Origin: Pirellulaceae bacterium
GTDB lineage: Bacteria > Planctomycetota > Planctomycetia > Pirellulales > Pirellulaceae
Assembly (NCBI GenBank): GCA_013002105.1
Contig: JABDKS010000049.1
Span: 1 to 12,855 of the forward strand
Direction of reading: 5' to 3'
Length of the DNA stretch: 12,855 nucleotides
The position numbers and the translations under genes are program-made. Positions 1 through 8,864 of this stretch are shown here, in pieces (position 1 is the stretch's first letter; every line of letters begins with the position of its first letter). The notes beneath the pieces were generated by a model. That model searched no databases, was not told the DNA's origin, and worked only from the letters and a program-made list of their open reading frames with translations.

Positions 1-2
1 GT

Positions 3-2897
3 AAAGACCCGTACGAACGAATGCCGCCCCCCGAGTCCGGCAAGACGCTGACGAAGGATCAGATTCAGCTGTTGAAGGACTGGATTGCTCAGGGCGCTCG
101 ATACGAGGGCCATTGGGCGTTCGCGACGCCGCTACCGCCGGACGTTCCTCAGGTCGACTCGAACTGGACGCGCAATCCCATCGATCATTTCGTCCTTGAT
201 CGCCTACGTAAAGACAATCTTCAACCCTCGCCGACCGCTGATCGCGCCACATTGATACGGCGGCTGACATTGGACCTGACCGGCGTGCCGCCAACAGAGC
301 AGGAGGTCGATGAATTTATCGGCGACACTTCTGATGATGCCTACGAAAAACTGGTGGACCGATTGTTGATGTCACCAAAATATGGTGAACGTATGGCGGT
401 CGCCTGGTTGGACTTTGCCCGCTTTGCTGACAGCAACGGATTTCAAAGTGACGGCAGTCGCAGCATGTGGGCTTGGCGCGATTGGCTGATCAATGCCCTG
501 AACGAAAACAAACCGTTTGATCAGTTCACCATCGAGCAACTTGCCGGCGACATGTTGCCTAACGCGACTCGCGATCAGATCATCGCCACAGGATTCAATC
601 GCAACCATCGGCTCAATGGCGAGGGCGGACGGATCGTCGACGAGTGGTTTGTGGAAACCGTCATTGATCGCGTCGAAACGACCGGACTGACCTGGCTCGG
701 TCTCACGTTGAACTGTTGTCGTTGTCACGATCACAAATACGATCCGATCAGCCAAAAAGAATTCTACCAACTGTTCGCGTTCTTCAATTCAAATGATGAA
801 GACGGCGTACTGGCACCCAACGGAAAGAACGGTGACAACACACCGCCCCTGCTGAGCCTGGCCACGGAGCAGCAGGAATCCAAGCTTGCCGATCTCAAGC
901 AAGCTGCGGCTGACGCGGACCTACTGGTCAAAGAGTTAACCAAAACACAACCACAACGACTCGCGAAGTGGGAAGCTGCGCGTCCATCGCAATCTCCCAC
1001 GGACGATAACGCCTGGGAAGTCTTGCAAGACGTTGTCGCGGTTTCGCAAGGAGGTGCTCAGCTGAAGACACTCAGCGATGGTTCGCTGCTGGCGACGGGC
1101 AAAAACCCCCCGTTCGATACCTACACGATCACCGCCCCAATCGATCGCCCAACGATGACCGGCCTGAGGCTGGAAGTATTCCCACACGATTCGTTAGCCC
1201 ACAAAAGCTTGGCCCGCGGTGGCAACGGAAATTTTGTCCTCACTCAACTCAACGCGGTGTTACAAACCGATCCTGAATCCGCGTCACAGGAAATCACATT
1301 CGATCGGGCAGACGCGGACTTTGAACAACCCGGCTGGACGGCCGAGTCGCTACGGGCGCTCCAGCACACAACGTTGACTGACGAAAAAATCCGTCAAGGC
1401 TGGGCGATTGCCAGCCACGAACCTGCCAACCGCGTGCCACGAGAATTGATTCTCACGTGCGACCAACCCGTCGACATTGCGGCCAACAGTCAGTTGCAGA
1501 TAACGATGAAACACGCATCGCCCTACGCCGGCCACAACATCGGCTGCTTTCGTTTGTCCATCAGTGATGCTGCCGCGTCCAGTTTAAAGGCACTCAAATC
1601 GTCGACGCCTGCGAACATCGCCGGCATCCTGGCCCAGTCCAAGGCGAAACGGAGCAAGAAAGAGCAGAAACAATTGCGGGAGTATTTTGCCAAAAACCTG
1701 GACGATGTGCTTCGCAACGCCAAACAGAAACACGAAGCGGCGAAAAAGGCAGCCGTCGACTACGAGAAATCCATTCCATCGACGATGGTGATGAAGGAAA
1801 CCAAGCCGCGTGAAGCATTCATTTTGCGGCGTGGCGAATACGACAAGCCGGGCGAGAAAGTCCAACGCGGCTTACCCGCGGCGCTGCCGAGCCTGCCTGA
1901 GGGTCAACCCATGGATCGACTTGGACTGGCCAACTGGATCGTGGACCCAACCAATCCCTTGACGGCCCGAGTTTGGGTGAACCGCGCGTGGGAACATTTC
2001 TTCGGCATTGGCTTGGTCAAAACGAGCGAGAATTTTGGTTCCCAGACCGAATACCCCAGCCATCCAAGACTACTCGATTGGCTGGCGACTCAGTTCATGC
2101 GACCAGCAGCGCAGGCGAGCGTCAATGGCGTCGACGCGCGGGCCTGGGACATGAAGGCACTGCATAAGTTGATCGTGATGAGCGCGACGTATCGGCAGTC
2201 GTCCAGTTTGTCGCCCAAGTTGATTCAGCGGGATCCAGACAATCGATTGCTGGCCCGCGGTCCCCGCTTTCGGTTGAGCGGCGAAGTGATTCGCGATTCC
2301 GCACTATCGGTCAGCGGACTACTGATCGACAAAGTGGGCGGGCCCAGCGTTCGCCCCTACATGCCCGAAAAAGTGTGGGACGAAACGAGCGTCTATGGCA
2401 ACTTGCGAAATTACAAACACGATCGTGGCGAAGGGCTTTATCGTCGCACGATGTATACCATTTGGAAGCGGACAGCCGCACCACCGACGATGCTGTTGTT
2501 CGATGCGCCCAATCGTGAAGTCTGCACGATCAAACGGTCACGAACAAACACACCCCTGCAAGCGTTATCGCTTTTGAATGAAATCACCTTCGTCGAAGCG
2601 GCCCGCGGGCTCGCCGCCCGAATGATCAACGAAGGGGGCGACGATGATGAATCACGCATCCGCTTTGCCTACAAAACGTTGTTCTCGCGACAACCCTCCG
2701 CCGATGAACTATTGGTACTGACAAGCGGCATGGAGTCCGACCAAAAATACTTCACGACGAACCCGCAAGCGGCTCACGAGCTGACGTCCGTCGGCGAATG
2801 GACTCCCGACACCAAGCTCGACCCGGTGCAATGGGCCACCTACACGATGACTGCCAATGTGTTATTGAACCTGGACGAATTCGTGTCACGTGATTGA
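3..2897 (+). CDS. DUF1549/DUF1553 (PSCyt2-PSD1) planctomycete protein, 5' end missing
   Basis: Partial gene: the frame is open to the left edge, and the residues before the first ATG (position 21) already fit the end of a PSCyt1 cytochrome-like domain (MPPPESGKTL, then WIAQGA). Numbering from that ATG, a DUF1549 domain lies at about 50-260 and includes a haem-type CxxCH motif (CCRCH, 232-236) followed by DHKYDP. A long central insert (about 280-600) holds an acidic/alanine-rich helical stretch and a beta-rich part. The DUF1553 domain starts near 630 (RLGLANWIVDPTNPLTARVWVNR) and runs to about 880 (KRSRTNTPLQALSLLNE). The family is abundant in planctomycetes; it is thought to be exported and redox-linked, but no reaction is established. 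The start codon and any signal peptide lie outside the window. A DUF1501 gene follows after 74 nt, the usual partner, so the two are probably co-transcribed. Confidence 0.95.
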   Translation, partial: KDPYERMPPPESGKTLTKDQIQLLKDWIAQGARYEGHWAFATPLPPDVPQVDSNWTRNPIDHFVLDRLRKDNLQPSPTADRATLIRRLTLDLTGVPPTEQEVDEFIGDTSDDAYEKLVDRLLMSPKYGERMAVAWLDFARFADSNGFQSDGSRSMWAWRDWLINALNENKPFDQFTIEQLAGDMLPNATRDQIIATGFNRNHRLNGEGGRIVDEWFVETVIDRVETTGLTWLGLTLNCCRCHDHKYDPISQKEFYQLFAFFNSNDEDGVLAPNGKNGDNTPPLLSLATEQQESKLADLKQAAADADLLVKELTKTQPQRLAKWEAARPSQSPTDDNAWEVLQDVVAVSQGGAQLKTLSDGSLLATGKNPPFDTYTITAPIDRPTMTGLRLEVFPHDSLAHKSLARGGNGNFVLTQLNAVLQTDPESASQEITFDRADADFEQPGWTAESLRALQHTTLTDEKIRQGWAIASHEPANRVPRELILTCDQPVDIAANSQLQITMKHASPYAGHNIGCFRLSISDAAASSLKALKSSTPANIAGILAQSKAKRSKKEQKQLREYFAKNLDDVLRNAKQKHEAAKKAAVDYEKSIPSTMVMKETKPREAFILRRGEYDKPGEKVQRGLPAALPSLPEGQPMDRLGLANWIVDPTNPLTARVWVNRAWEHFFGIGLVKTSENFGSQTEYPSHPRLLDWLATQFMRPAAQASVNGVDARAWDMKALHKLIVMSATYRQSSSLSPKLIQRDPDNRLLARGPRFRLSGEVIRDSALSVSGLLIDKVGGPSVRPYMPEKVWDETSVYGNLRNYKHDRGEGLYRRTMYTIWKRTAAPPTMLLFDAPNREVCTIKRSRTNTPLQALSLLNEITFVEAARGLAARMINEGGDDDESRIRFAYKTLFSRQPSADELLVLTSGMESDQKYFTTNPQAAHELTSVGEWTPDTKLDPVQWATYTMTANVLLNLDEFVSRD

Positions 2898-2971
2898 TGC
2901 GGCCACACCAATCAAAAACAACACCGACGCAGAATCCTGACTAACACGTCACGACCAAAATCTCCACTGAC

Positions 2972-4417
2972 ATGAACATGGATCCCTCCATCGCCCTTCA
3001 AGATGCACTCAACCGCCGGCTCTTCCTGCGCCGCGGCTCGGCGGCGATCGGTTCCGCCGCACTCGCGGCATTAACTGCGACGGAATCTTCGGCCGCGTCG
3101 GGTTCCACACGCCTGCCTCATTATCCGGCCAAAGCAAAGCGGATCATCTATCTGTTTCAGTCCGGTGCGCCATCACAGATGGACCTGTTCGATCCCAAAC
3201 CGGAGATGAAAGCGCATCATGGCGAAGACTTGCCGGCGTCGATCCGGCAGGGTCAGCGTTTGACGACGATGACGTCGGGACAGGCCAAATTTCCCGTCGC
3301 ACCGTCGATCTTCCAATTCAAGCAACATGGTGATTCGGGAATGTGGTTCAGTGAATTGATGCCGCACATGTCGACCCTTGCCGATCAGTGGTGCATGATT
3401 CGATCGATGCACACCGAGGTGATCAACCATGATCCCGCGATTACGTTTTGTCAGACCGGATCACAATTGGCTGGCCGGCCCAGTATTGGATCGTGGATCA
3501 GCTACGGACTCGGCAGCGAAAATGAAGATCTACCTGCCTACATCGTGCTGACGTCCTTTGGCAGCGGCCGGCCAAACGACCAACCGCTGTACGACCGCCT
3601 ATGGGGATCCGGATTCATCCCCTCCAAACATCAGGGTGTCAAGTTTCGCAACACGGGCGATGCCGTTTTGTATCTATCCAATCCCAAAGGTGTAACGACC
3701 GACCTGCGACGCAGCACGCTGGACCGACTGAGCGCGTTGAACAGCCAGCGACTGGCAACGGTGGGTGATCCCGAAATCCAAGCCAGGATCGCGCAGTACG
3801 AGATGGCATTTCGGATGCAAAGCAGTGTGCCCGATTTGCTGAACATCGCTGACGAACCGCAACATGTCTTGGATGCATACGGGCCCGATGTTCATCGCGT
3901 CGGCAGTTACGCAGCGAATTGTCTACTCGCGCGGCGATTGGCCGAGCGAGATGTGCGATTTGTGCAACTGTTTCACATGGGTTGGGATCATCACGGCGGA
4001 CTGCCCAAAGCGATCAAGGGCCAGTGCAATGACACCGACCAAGCCACGACGGCACTGATCAATGATTTGCAGCAACGAGGCTTGTTGGAAGACACGCTGA
4101 TTGTCTGGGGCGGCGAGTTTGGACGAACGATCTACTCGCAGGGCACGTTGACCGATACGAATTACGGTCGCGATCACCATCCGAGATGTTTCACCGTGCT
4201 GATGGCAGGTGCCGGAATCAACGGCGGTTACACTCACGGCGAGACTGACGATTATTGCTACAACATCACCGCCGACCCGGTGCATGTTCACGATCTGAAT
4301 GCCACGATCCTGCATTTGATGGGGATCAACCACGAGCGATTGACCTACAGGTACCAAGGTCGTGATTTTCGCCTAACCGACATACACGGCGAAGTCGTCC
4401 AGCCGATATTGGCTTGA
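2972..4417 (+). CDS. Tat-exported DUF1501 family protein
   Basis: A complete 481-residue protein. The N-terminus carries a twin-arginine signal (NRRLFLRRGSAAIG, residues 14-27) followed by an alanine-rich hydrophobic stretch, so it should be exported folded through Tat. The body matches DUF1501, which is related to the sulfatase/alkaline-phosphatase fold. Candidate metal or active-site segments include GWDHHGG (337-343), WGGEFGRT (379-386), GRDHHP (399-404) and VHVHDLNATILHLMG (437-451). The length is normal for the family. ATG at 2972 is chosen because it puts the RR motif at the usual distance; a second ATG two codons later is equally possible, and no Shine-Dalgarno is seen. It pairs with the preceding DUF1549/DUF1553 gene. 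The substrate is unknown; hydrolysis of a sulfate or phosphate ester is only an inference from the fold. Confidence 0.95.
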   Translation: MNMDPSIALQDALNRRLFLRRGSAAIGSAALAALTATESSAASGSTRLPHYPAKAKRIIYLFQSGAPSQMDLFDPKPEMKAHHGEDLPASIRQGQRLTTMTSGQAKFPVAPSIFQFKQHGDSGMWFSELMPHMSTLADQWCMIRSMHTEVINHDPAITFCQTGSQLAGRPSIGSWISYGLGSENEDLPAYIVLTSFGSGRPNDQPLYDRLWGSGFIPSKHQGVKFRNTGDAVLYLSNPKGVTTDLRRSTLDRLSALNSQRLATVGDPEIQARIAQYEMAFRMQSSVPDLLNIADEPQHVLDAYGPDVHRVGSYAANCLLARRLAERDVRFVQLFHMGWDHHGGLPKAIKGQCNDTDQATTALINDLQQRGLLEDTLIVWGGEFGRTIYSQGTLTDTNYGRDHHPRCFTVLMAGAGINGGYTHGETDDYCYNITADPVHVHDLNATILHLMGINHERLTYRYQGRDFRLTDIHGEVVQPILA

Positions 4418-4430
4418 TAGCCGGTCCAGA

Positions 4431-4445
4431 GTGCACCGTGTGCAC
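4431..4445. terminator. Short hairpin in a convergent gap (possible bidirectional terminator)
   Basis: GTGCAC, CGT, GTGCAC forms a 6-bp stem with a 3-nt loop inside the 49-nt gap between the stop of the DUF1501 gene and the stop of the opposing gene. There is no T-tract on either side, so intrinsic termination is uncertain. Confidence 0.3.
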
Positions 4446-4466
4446 CTCGCAAACGCGATCGGATCA

Positions 4467-5879
4467 CTATTTGGCTTTGACTTGGATGGTGCCGATGTCC
4501 AGCGGGCTGTCGTCGGACGAGACCACCGTAAATTGACTCGCGCCGGCGGCACCATTGACCCACAGATTGTACTGACCGGTCATCACGTCATCGATACGAA
4601 AGGAACCGTCGTCTTGGATCGGTAGACCTTCGCGAAAATACAGCGACGCATAATCGGTAGTTTGCAATGCGGCGTAACCCTTTTGCAAATCGTTGGCACC
4701 GGCGTCGTTACCAAAGCGTCGCCAATTCCAGACGTCTGGTGCGGGCGGTCGAATCGATAGCGAAATGTTCTCGTAAGACTCCAGCCCTGAAAGCCGCCCG
4801 ACCACTTCAGCACCTTTGCCGCCGAAATCAACTTGTTTGGTTTCGCCGGCGCCGAGCAACTCTCGCTGAACGGGGTATTCGTAAATCACGTTGCTCGTGC
4901 TGATCTTCGTCTCCGATGGCACGCTCACGCCGTGGCCGAGTTGAACCTCGCCGGGTGGCAAATAGCCAAAGCAATAGAAACCATGATCATCCGCTTCGAC
5001 TTCGCTGAATGCCGAGACCAAGCCTGGGTAAGGTTCCTGACGATAGACGCTCGCGCGAACGATTTCACCTGCCCCGGGTCGATCCTTCCAAAGGACGTGG
5101 CCTTCAACCCGCGACCAAGGTGACAAGGCTATGTCGACCGGCTCAGGAACATCGACGATCGACGTCGCAAATTCGATAAAGGGTTGTTCAAAGTAACCGC
5201 TATCGTGGACAACACACAAAACAGCCACGCGATCGGTTTCGAACGGCAATAAAAACCGTCCGTCGCCGTCCGACTGAACCGTTTGAGGAATTCGCCACTG
5301 ATCACTCAGCCGATCCAGTGGTGGCTGGTCGTGTCCAATCACGCTGCCCGCCTCTAAACGAATACCACGGTTGGGCAACCCGATCGCCAAAGTCGCACCG
5401 GCGGCGGGCGAGCCATCTGGTTTTCGGACAACACCGACGATTCCGGCATCGGGACGCAGGTGCACTTTCATTCTCAAATGCGGTCCACCCTTGCCTAACC
5501 AGGTGGTCGTCGCGGGGCGGTAACCATCCGCCTCGATCCGAAATCTCATTTCGTCATAACCGCGCGTTCGCGGCCAGACAAACTGACCATCATTCATCTC
5601 GCGTATCATATGCGGCTGCCAGACCGCGATATGGCTGATCGTGCCGGGAACACTGTTGTATCGGACGCCAGGAATCACACGAAACGTCTTGATCGGTTCG
5701 CCCGACTGAGCATCAACAACCTCGCCGTCGATCAACAGACGACGCGACGTCTCAGTGATCAACTCGTCACCCTCTTGCGCATCAGAGTCGATCGCAAACA
5801 CGTTCATCCAGATCACCGCGCAGCAGATCAGTGAAATAACGCTGCGAAGAAATCGTCGTTTTTGAAACGAACCAATCAT
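4467..5879 (-). CDS. Exported protein with carboxypeptidase-regulatory-like beta-sandwich repeats
   Basis: A 470-residue protein. The start is placed at the ATG read from 5879 because it gives a clean signal peptide (basic MIGSFQKRRF, then hydrophobic SVISLICCAVIWMNVFA) and leaves 13 nt after the upstream gene's stop; a longer reading from 6059 would run through that gene's 3' end. The mature part appears to contain four carboxypeptidase-regulatory-like units, at roughly 48-140, 145-250, 256-345 and 357-465. They show the recurring pattern G-x-V..G.P..G, a D-DG-F turn (SDGDGRF 203-208, DDGSFRI 423-429) and a late PPGE or GQY turn. Such domains usually mediate binding or structure. No catalytic residues or cell-wall anchor are recognised. 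It is probably co-transcribed with the DUF1080-phosphatase upstream and could be a cell-surface or periplasmic partner of it; that link is inferred from position only. Confidence 0.85.
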   Translation of the reverse strand: MIGSFQKRRFLRSVISLICCAVIWMNVFAIDSDAQEGDELITETSRRLLIDGEVVDAQSGEPIKTFRVIPGVRYNSVPGTISHIAVWQPHMIREMNDGQFVWPRTRGYDEMRFRIEADGYRPATTTWLGKGGPHLRMKVHLRPDAGIVGVVRKPDGSPAAGATLAIGLPNRGIRLEAGSVIGHDQPPLDRLSDQWRIPQTVQSDGDGRFLLPFETDRVAVLCVVHDSGYFEQPFIEFATSIVDVPEPVDIALSPWSRVEGHVLWKDRPGAGEIVRASVYRQEPYPGLVSAFSEVEADDHGFYCFGYLPPGEVQLGHGVSVPSETKISTSNVIYEYPVQRELLGAGETKQVDFGGKGAEVVGRLSGLESYENISLSIRPPAPDVWNWRRFGNDAGANDLQKGYAALQTTDYASLYFREGLPIQDDGSFRIDDVMTGQYNLWVNGAAGASQFTVVSSDDSPLDIGTIQVKAK

Positions 5880-5892
5880 AAGTCGGGCAATG

Positions 5893-8193
5893 TTACTCTT
5901 GGGTGGGATTCTGCACTGAGTCGAATTCGGGAGTCGAATCCGTTGCGGCGGGCGGTGACTCTTGTTTGGATCTGTCTGCCTGGACAGCATCGGTGTCAGG
6001 GGCGTTTTGTTGCCCCGCAACCGAATCGCCCGCGACCGCATCATCCGCAACCGCATCATCCACTATCGGGAACACAAATTCACTGACCCTCTTGCCGGTG
6101 ACATCGCGGTGGCGAAGCGTCAGTTTCGGGTTTTTGTTTTTTCCCCGATAGGTCAAGTCTCCCGAAAGAAATCCTCCGGCAACCCGTAGGAATCGATGCG
6201 TTGGACGTTGATCACCGGCCTTCCATCCTAGTTGATGCTGCTCGCTACCTGGACCACAACCAAACTCCCAGAGGTCGGTTTTTTCGTCGACCGAAGCGTA
6301 TTGCCAGTGTCGATCACCGCATAACACGATCACATTGTCGACCTGGGCCAGCTTTTCGCGAATTTCATTCCCTTCGTGAACAAACACGTCGTTGGCATGA
6401 TTGTCACTCTTATTATCACGATCCGGCCCAACAATGGGGGTGGGGCTGCAGATCAGCTTGAACTTCGCCTCGCTTTGACTGAGCGTCTGGAACAACCATG
6501 CCTTTTGCTCGGCACCCAAAATCGTTTTCTCTGGTCCATCGGGCATGTTGTTGGCGCTGCGATAGTCGCGGCCTTCTAAAAACCAGATTTGCAGGTCCTT
6601 GCCCCAACGCACGGTTTTGTAACGCGGAGTGTGCGACGGAAATTGCTCCTCGTTAAACAGCCTCACACCTTCGTCAAACGTGACGGCCCCGTAGGTTTGA
6701 CCTGCCCAGCAATCGTTGGTCAGCGTGTCATGGTCGTCTTTGAGAAAGTAGCTGGTCGTGCGGTTATAAAAATCGCGATTGCTGGGCAACGCAAAAATGC
6801 GCTGCCATTTGAATCTCATCAGATCGATCGTCAGCGCCCAAGGATCCGGCTTGTCGTAGTACTCGATGTCTCCGGCGTGAACAACAAATGTCGGATTCAA
6901 TTTCGCCATCGATGGATAGATCTTGTGACCCTTCATACCGTCGTCACGTCGAATAAAATCGTGACAGGTTGTGATGCAAAACGTCAGGTCTTTTTTGTCA
7001 TTGGGTTTGGGTGCCGTACGGAATGCACCTCGAACCACGGCCGTCGTCTGGTCGGAGTCGATCGACTTCGCCTCGATCACAGCTGCGTATTGAGTATCGG
7101 GACGTAAGTCATCGAGTTTCCATTGGGCCGTGAAATCCGACTCGGCCGTCGTGGTCTGCCAGGCCGTCGTCTTAATGGCATTGCGCTGTTTGCCCGGAAA
7201 GTACATCAGCCGAACGCGGCCGGGAGCACCAGGACACGCGCCAAACATCTCGTCCAATTTTGCGCCATCGGGGAGCTGCATTTGCAACAGCTTGTCAGCG
7301 TCGCGCAGCTTGGCCAATTTCGACGCCTCTTTTTTGCTAATCGTCGTGAATTTTTTTCCGTCGACCAGCATTTGTTCCCTCGCGGTAGTTCGCGTCCACA
7401 AGACGACCGAGTTTTGGTCGGCCCAACTGTTTCGCATTGCGTTGGCAAGAAACGGTGCGGGCGGATGCGTCGGTGTTGGTTGCGATTGCGGAGCTTCGTG
7501 CGCCGTGAACTGAAAGTCCTTGAAGACGGCTTTGCCACCGTGATCGGTTAACATGAATCGATCGCCCTGTTTGGGGCGGCCGAAATCGACTGAGCCATAA
7601 AACTTGCTGATCGCGATCGTCGTGTCCCAGGCGGGACCAACGGTTGCGGCCGTGGAAATCAGTTCACCGTTGAGATAATGCTCCAGGTTGTCGCCGATTG
7701 CGACGATCCGCGATTGATTCCATTGGCCGGCGGGACGAATGGGCTTTTCGGCCGCGGGTGCAACGAGGTCATAAATCGACGCTGTGCTGCCTTTGGAAAG
7801 ACTGTTGGGACGATCATCTAGAATTTGATATTCGACACCCAGAAAACTGTTATTGAAAAGTTGTTTTCCAAAGCGGCGGACACGGTACTTCAATCCCGTG
7901 TTGCACCCTGGATCGATCTTCCATTGCCAGGAGAGTTCAAAGTTCGGTGGCATCGGCGGTGACAAAATGTGGCCCGCACGTCGGGGCCGAACCAATCGTA
8001 TCTCGCCATCACGGAACTCCCAACCATCAGGTGCAGGTTTGCTGTCAAAGGTCTCCCAGAAGTCACGATCGGACCAATTGGAAGTTTGGTCCGATGAAAT
8101 CGTTTCGATTACGATTCCTTGAGCTGGCAAGAATTCACCGGCAACGATCAGAGAGATCGTCGCAAAGAAAATAAGCATTCGTCCGAACTGCAT
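5893..8193 (-). CDS. DUF1080 domain fused to a PhoD-like metallophosphatase, exported
   Basis: A 766-residue two-part protein. A hydrophobic signal peptide covers residues 1 to about 25 (MLIFFATISLIVAGEFLPAQG). A DUF1080 (3-keto-disaccharide hydrolase, LamG-like) beta-sandwich spans about 41-230, with typical GLKYR, GVEYQILD and NHSR-like (WNQSRIVAIGDNLEHYLNG) segments. A PhoD-type N-terminal beta domain follows at about 255-395. The metallophosphatase core at about 400-710 carries GDIEYY (441-446), KDDHDTLTND (485-494), LEGRDYRS (539-546), TILGAEQKAWL (557-567) and GDRHWQY (626-632), which fit the metal-binding and active-site motifs of PhoD-like enzymes. Expected activity is hydrolysis of phosphomono- or diesters outside the cytoplasm. 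The DUF1080 part may bind or cut a sugar. The tail (about 711-766) is low-complexity, acidic and alanine-rich. The start at 8193 gives the signal peptide; only a weak AGG lies about 12 nt upstream. It is the first gene of the unit with the downstream beta-sandwich gene. Confidence 0.92.
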   Translation of the reverse strand: MQFGRMLIFFATISLIVAGEFLPAQGIVIETISSDQTSNWSDRDFWETFDSKPAPDGWEFRDGEIRLVRPRRAGHILSPPMPPNFELSWQWKIDPGCNTGLKYRVRRFGKQLFNNSFLGVEYQILDDRPNSLSKGSTASIYDLVAPAAEKPIRPAGQWNQSRIVAIGDNLEHYLNGELISTAATVGPAWDTTIAISKFYGSVDFGRPKQGDRFMLTDHGGKAVFKDFQFTAHEAPQSQPTPTHPPAPFLANAMRNSWADQNSVVLWTRTTAREQMLVDGKKFTTISKKEASKLAKLRDADKLLQMQLPDGAKLDEMFGACPGAPGRVRLMYFPGKQRNAIKTTAWQTTTAESDFTAQWKLDDLRPDTQYAAVIEAKSIDSDQTTAVVRGAFRTAPKPNDKKDLTFCITTCHDFIRRDDGMKGHKIYPSMAKLNPTFVVHAGDIEYYDKPDPWALTIDLMRFKWQRIFALPSNRDFYNRTTSYFLKDDHDTLTNDCWAGQTYGAVTFDEGVRLFNEEQFPSHTPRYKTVRWGKDLQIWFLEGRDYRSANNMPDGPEKTILGAEQKAWLFQTLSQSEAKFKLICSPTPIVGPDRDNKSDNHANDVFVHEGNEIREKLAQVDNVIVLCGDRHWQYASVDEKTDLWEFGCGPGSEQHQLGWKAGDQRPTHRFLRVAGGFLSGDLTYRGKNKNPKLTLRHRDVTGKRVSEFVFPIVDDAVADDAVAGDSVAGQQNAPDTDAVQADRSKQESPPAATDSTPEFDSVQNPTQE
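6020..6064 (-). repeat. Three 15-bp tandem units inside the phosphatase gene tail
   Basis: Units at 6020-6034, 6035-6049 and 6050-6064 share the frame-preserving pattern ACCGMATCRYCC (IUPAC). They encode the repeated DDAVA / DDAVA / GDSVA in the protein's flexible tail. The last two units are nearly identical. The 15-bp length keeps the reading frame, so copy-number change would be tolerated. Confidence 0.75.
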
Positions 8194-8303
8194 CGCTGAA
8201 TCGCCTGAAAAATGGGCACAAGATCAGCGAGGATTCTAATCAGCAAGTCGGTCGATTTGTCGATCGTGGGCAGAATCACCCCAGTTCATCACGGGTGGCT
8301 CGA

Positions 8304-8504
8304 CTACGAGCGACGCAATGATTTACGAACCGACATCGGGGAAGCAAATTGATCCAACTTCGTTTCCAGATTTGCCAGATCGTCGCTTAACCAATCACCG
8401 AAGGCGACTGTCGATTCAAGGCATAATGTGGCGATAAACTCATTCCAGTGTTCTCCCTCAAGACGGGGAGCTTTGGGAGTTCGATTCTCACTTGAAGTTG
8501 GCAT
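8304..8504 (-). CDS. Small hypothetical protein, 66 aa
   Basis: A 66-residue protein that I do not recognise with certainty. It is hydrophilic, without a signal peptide or membrane segment. After a short basic and proline-containing start it has a probable helical core, LEGEHWNEFIATLCLEST followed by FGDWLSDDLANLETKLDQF, and a basic serine-rich end, SPMSVRKSLRRS. Residue use looks protein-like rather than like an antisense shadow, and the stretch overlaps no other gene. On the mRNA, GGAGA lies 8 nt before the ATG, which supports the start. It is on the same strand as the phosphatase gene, with its stop 110 nt upstream of that gene's start, so co-transcription is possible but unproven. A weak 5-bp hairpin (8298-8311) overlaps its stop. 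Confidence 0.55.
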   Translation of the reverse strand: MPTSSENRTPKAPRLEGEHWNEFIATLCLESTVAFGDWLSDDLANLETKLDQFASPMSVRKSLRRS

Positions 8505-8520
8505 CGGAGGGGTCTCCGGT
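8505..8520 (-). promoter_or_regulatory. Shine-Dalgarno of the 66-aa gene, within a small hairpin
   Basis: Read on the - strand the leader is CCGGAGACCCCTCCG directly before ATG. GGAGA is a good Shine-Dalgarno with 8-nt spacing. CGGAG can pair with CTCCG across an ACCC loop, which would hide the site in a 5-bp stem ending at the start codon. Confidence 0.45.
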
Positions 8521-8739
8521 TAGGCATTCCATTGCATTGTTTCGGGTCTCTACAAACCAGCCCGTGCGGGTCTTGTCTGTCGTCAAAATCGGTTCTCCCT
8601 TCATGAGAGCCCGCTTTGACTAATTTGGTTCACCGCAACCCGTGTGCCGAAACGGGGCTCAGTTCACCATTACTCCTGTAAGTCCCTGATAGATAAGTAG
8701 TTAACGTCGATTTATTAATTCGGCGTTCGTTTCAATAGC

Positions 8740-8782
8740 GCCGCACTGACGCAACACTCTTGTATCGAAATGTCAGCGCGGC
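8740..8782. repeat. 11-bp inverted repeat with one mismatch
   Basis: GCCGCACTGAC (8740-8750) and GTCAGCGCGGC (8772-8782) are complementary except for one A/C position, with a 21-nt loop. The left arm overlaps CGCCG (8739-8743), which can instead pair with CGGCG (8721-8725), so two alternative hairpins are possible. It could be an operator or an RNA structure; the strand is unknown. Confidence 0.5.
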
Positions 8783-8864
8783 AGGCAACCTTGATCAACA
8801 ATCGGCCAAATCTGCTGCCTCAGTGTAATTATATGCCCGTAAAAGTCCAATAAAGTGTAAATCC

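Noticed and set aside
5880..6059. Longer N-terminus for the beta-sandwich repeat gene, starting at 6059
   Set aside because: It would overlap the 3' end of the phosphatase gene, adds a basic low-complexity stretch, and buries the signal peptide that begins at 5879.
6589..7107. 172-aa reading frame on the + strand inside the phosphatase gene
   Set aside because: It is fully antisense to the conserved metallophosphatase core and has no motif of its own.
8561..8570. CCCG-TG-CGGG hairpin
   Set aside because: The two-base loop is too tight for a stable stem, and no T-run follows.
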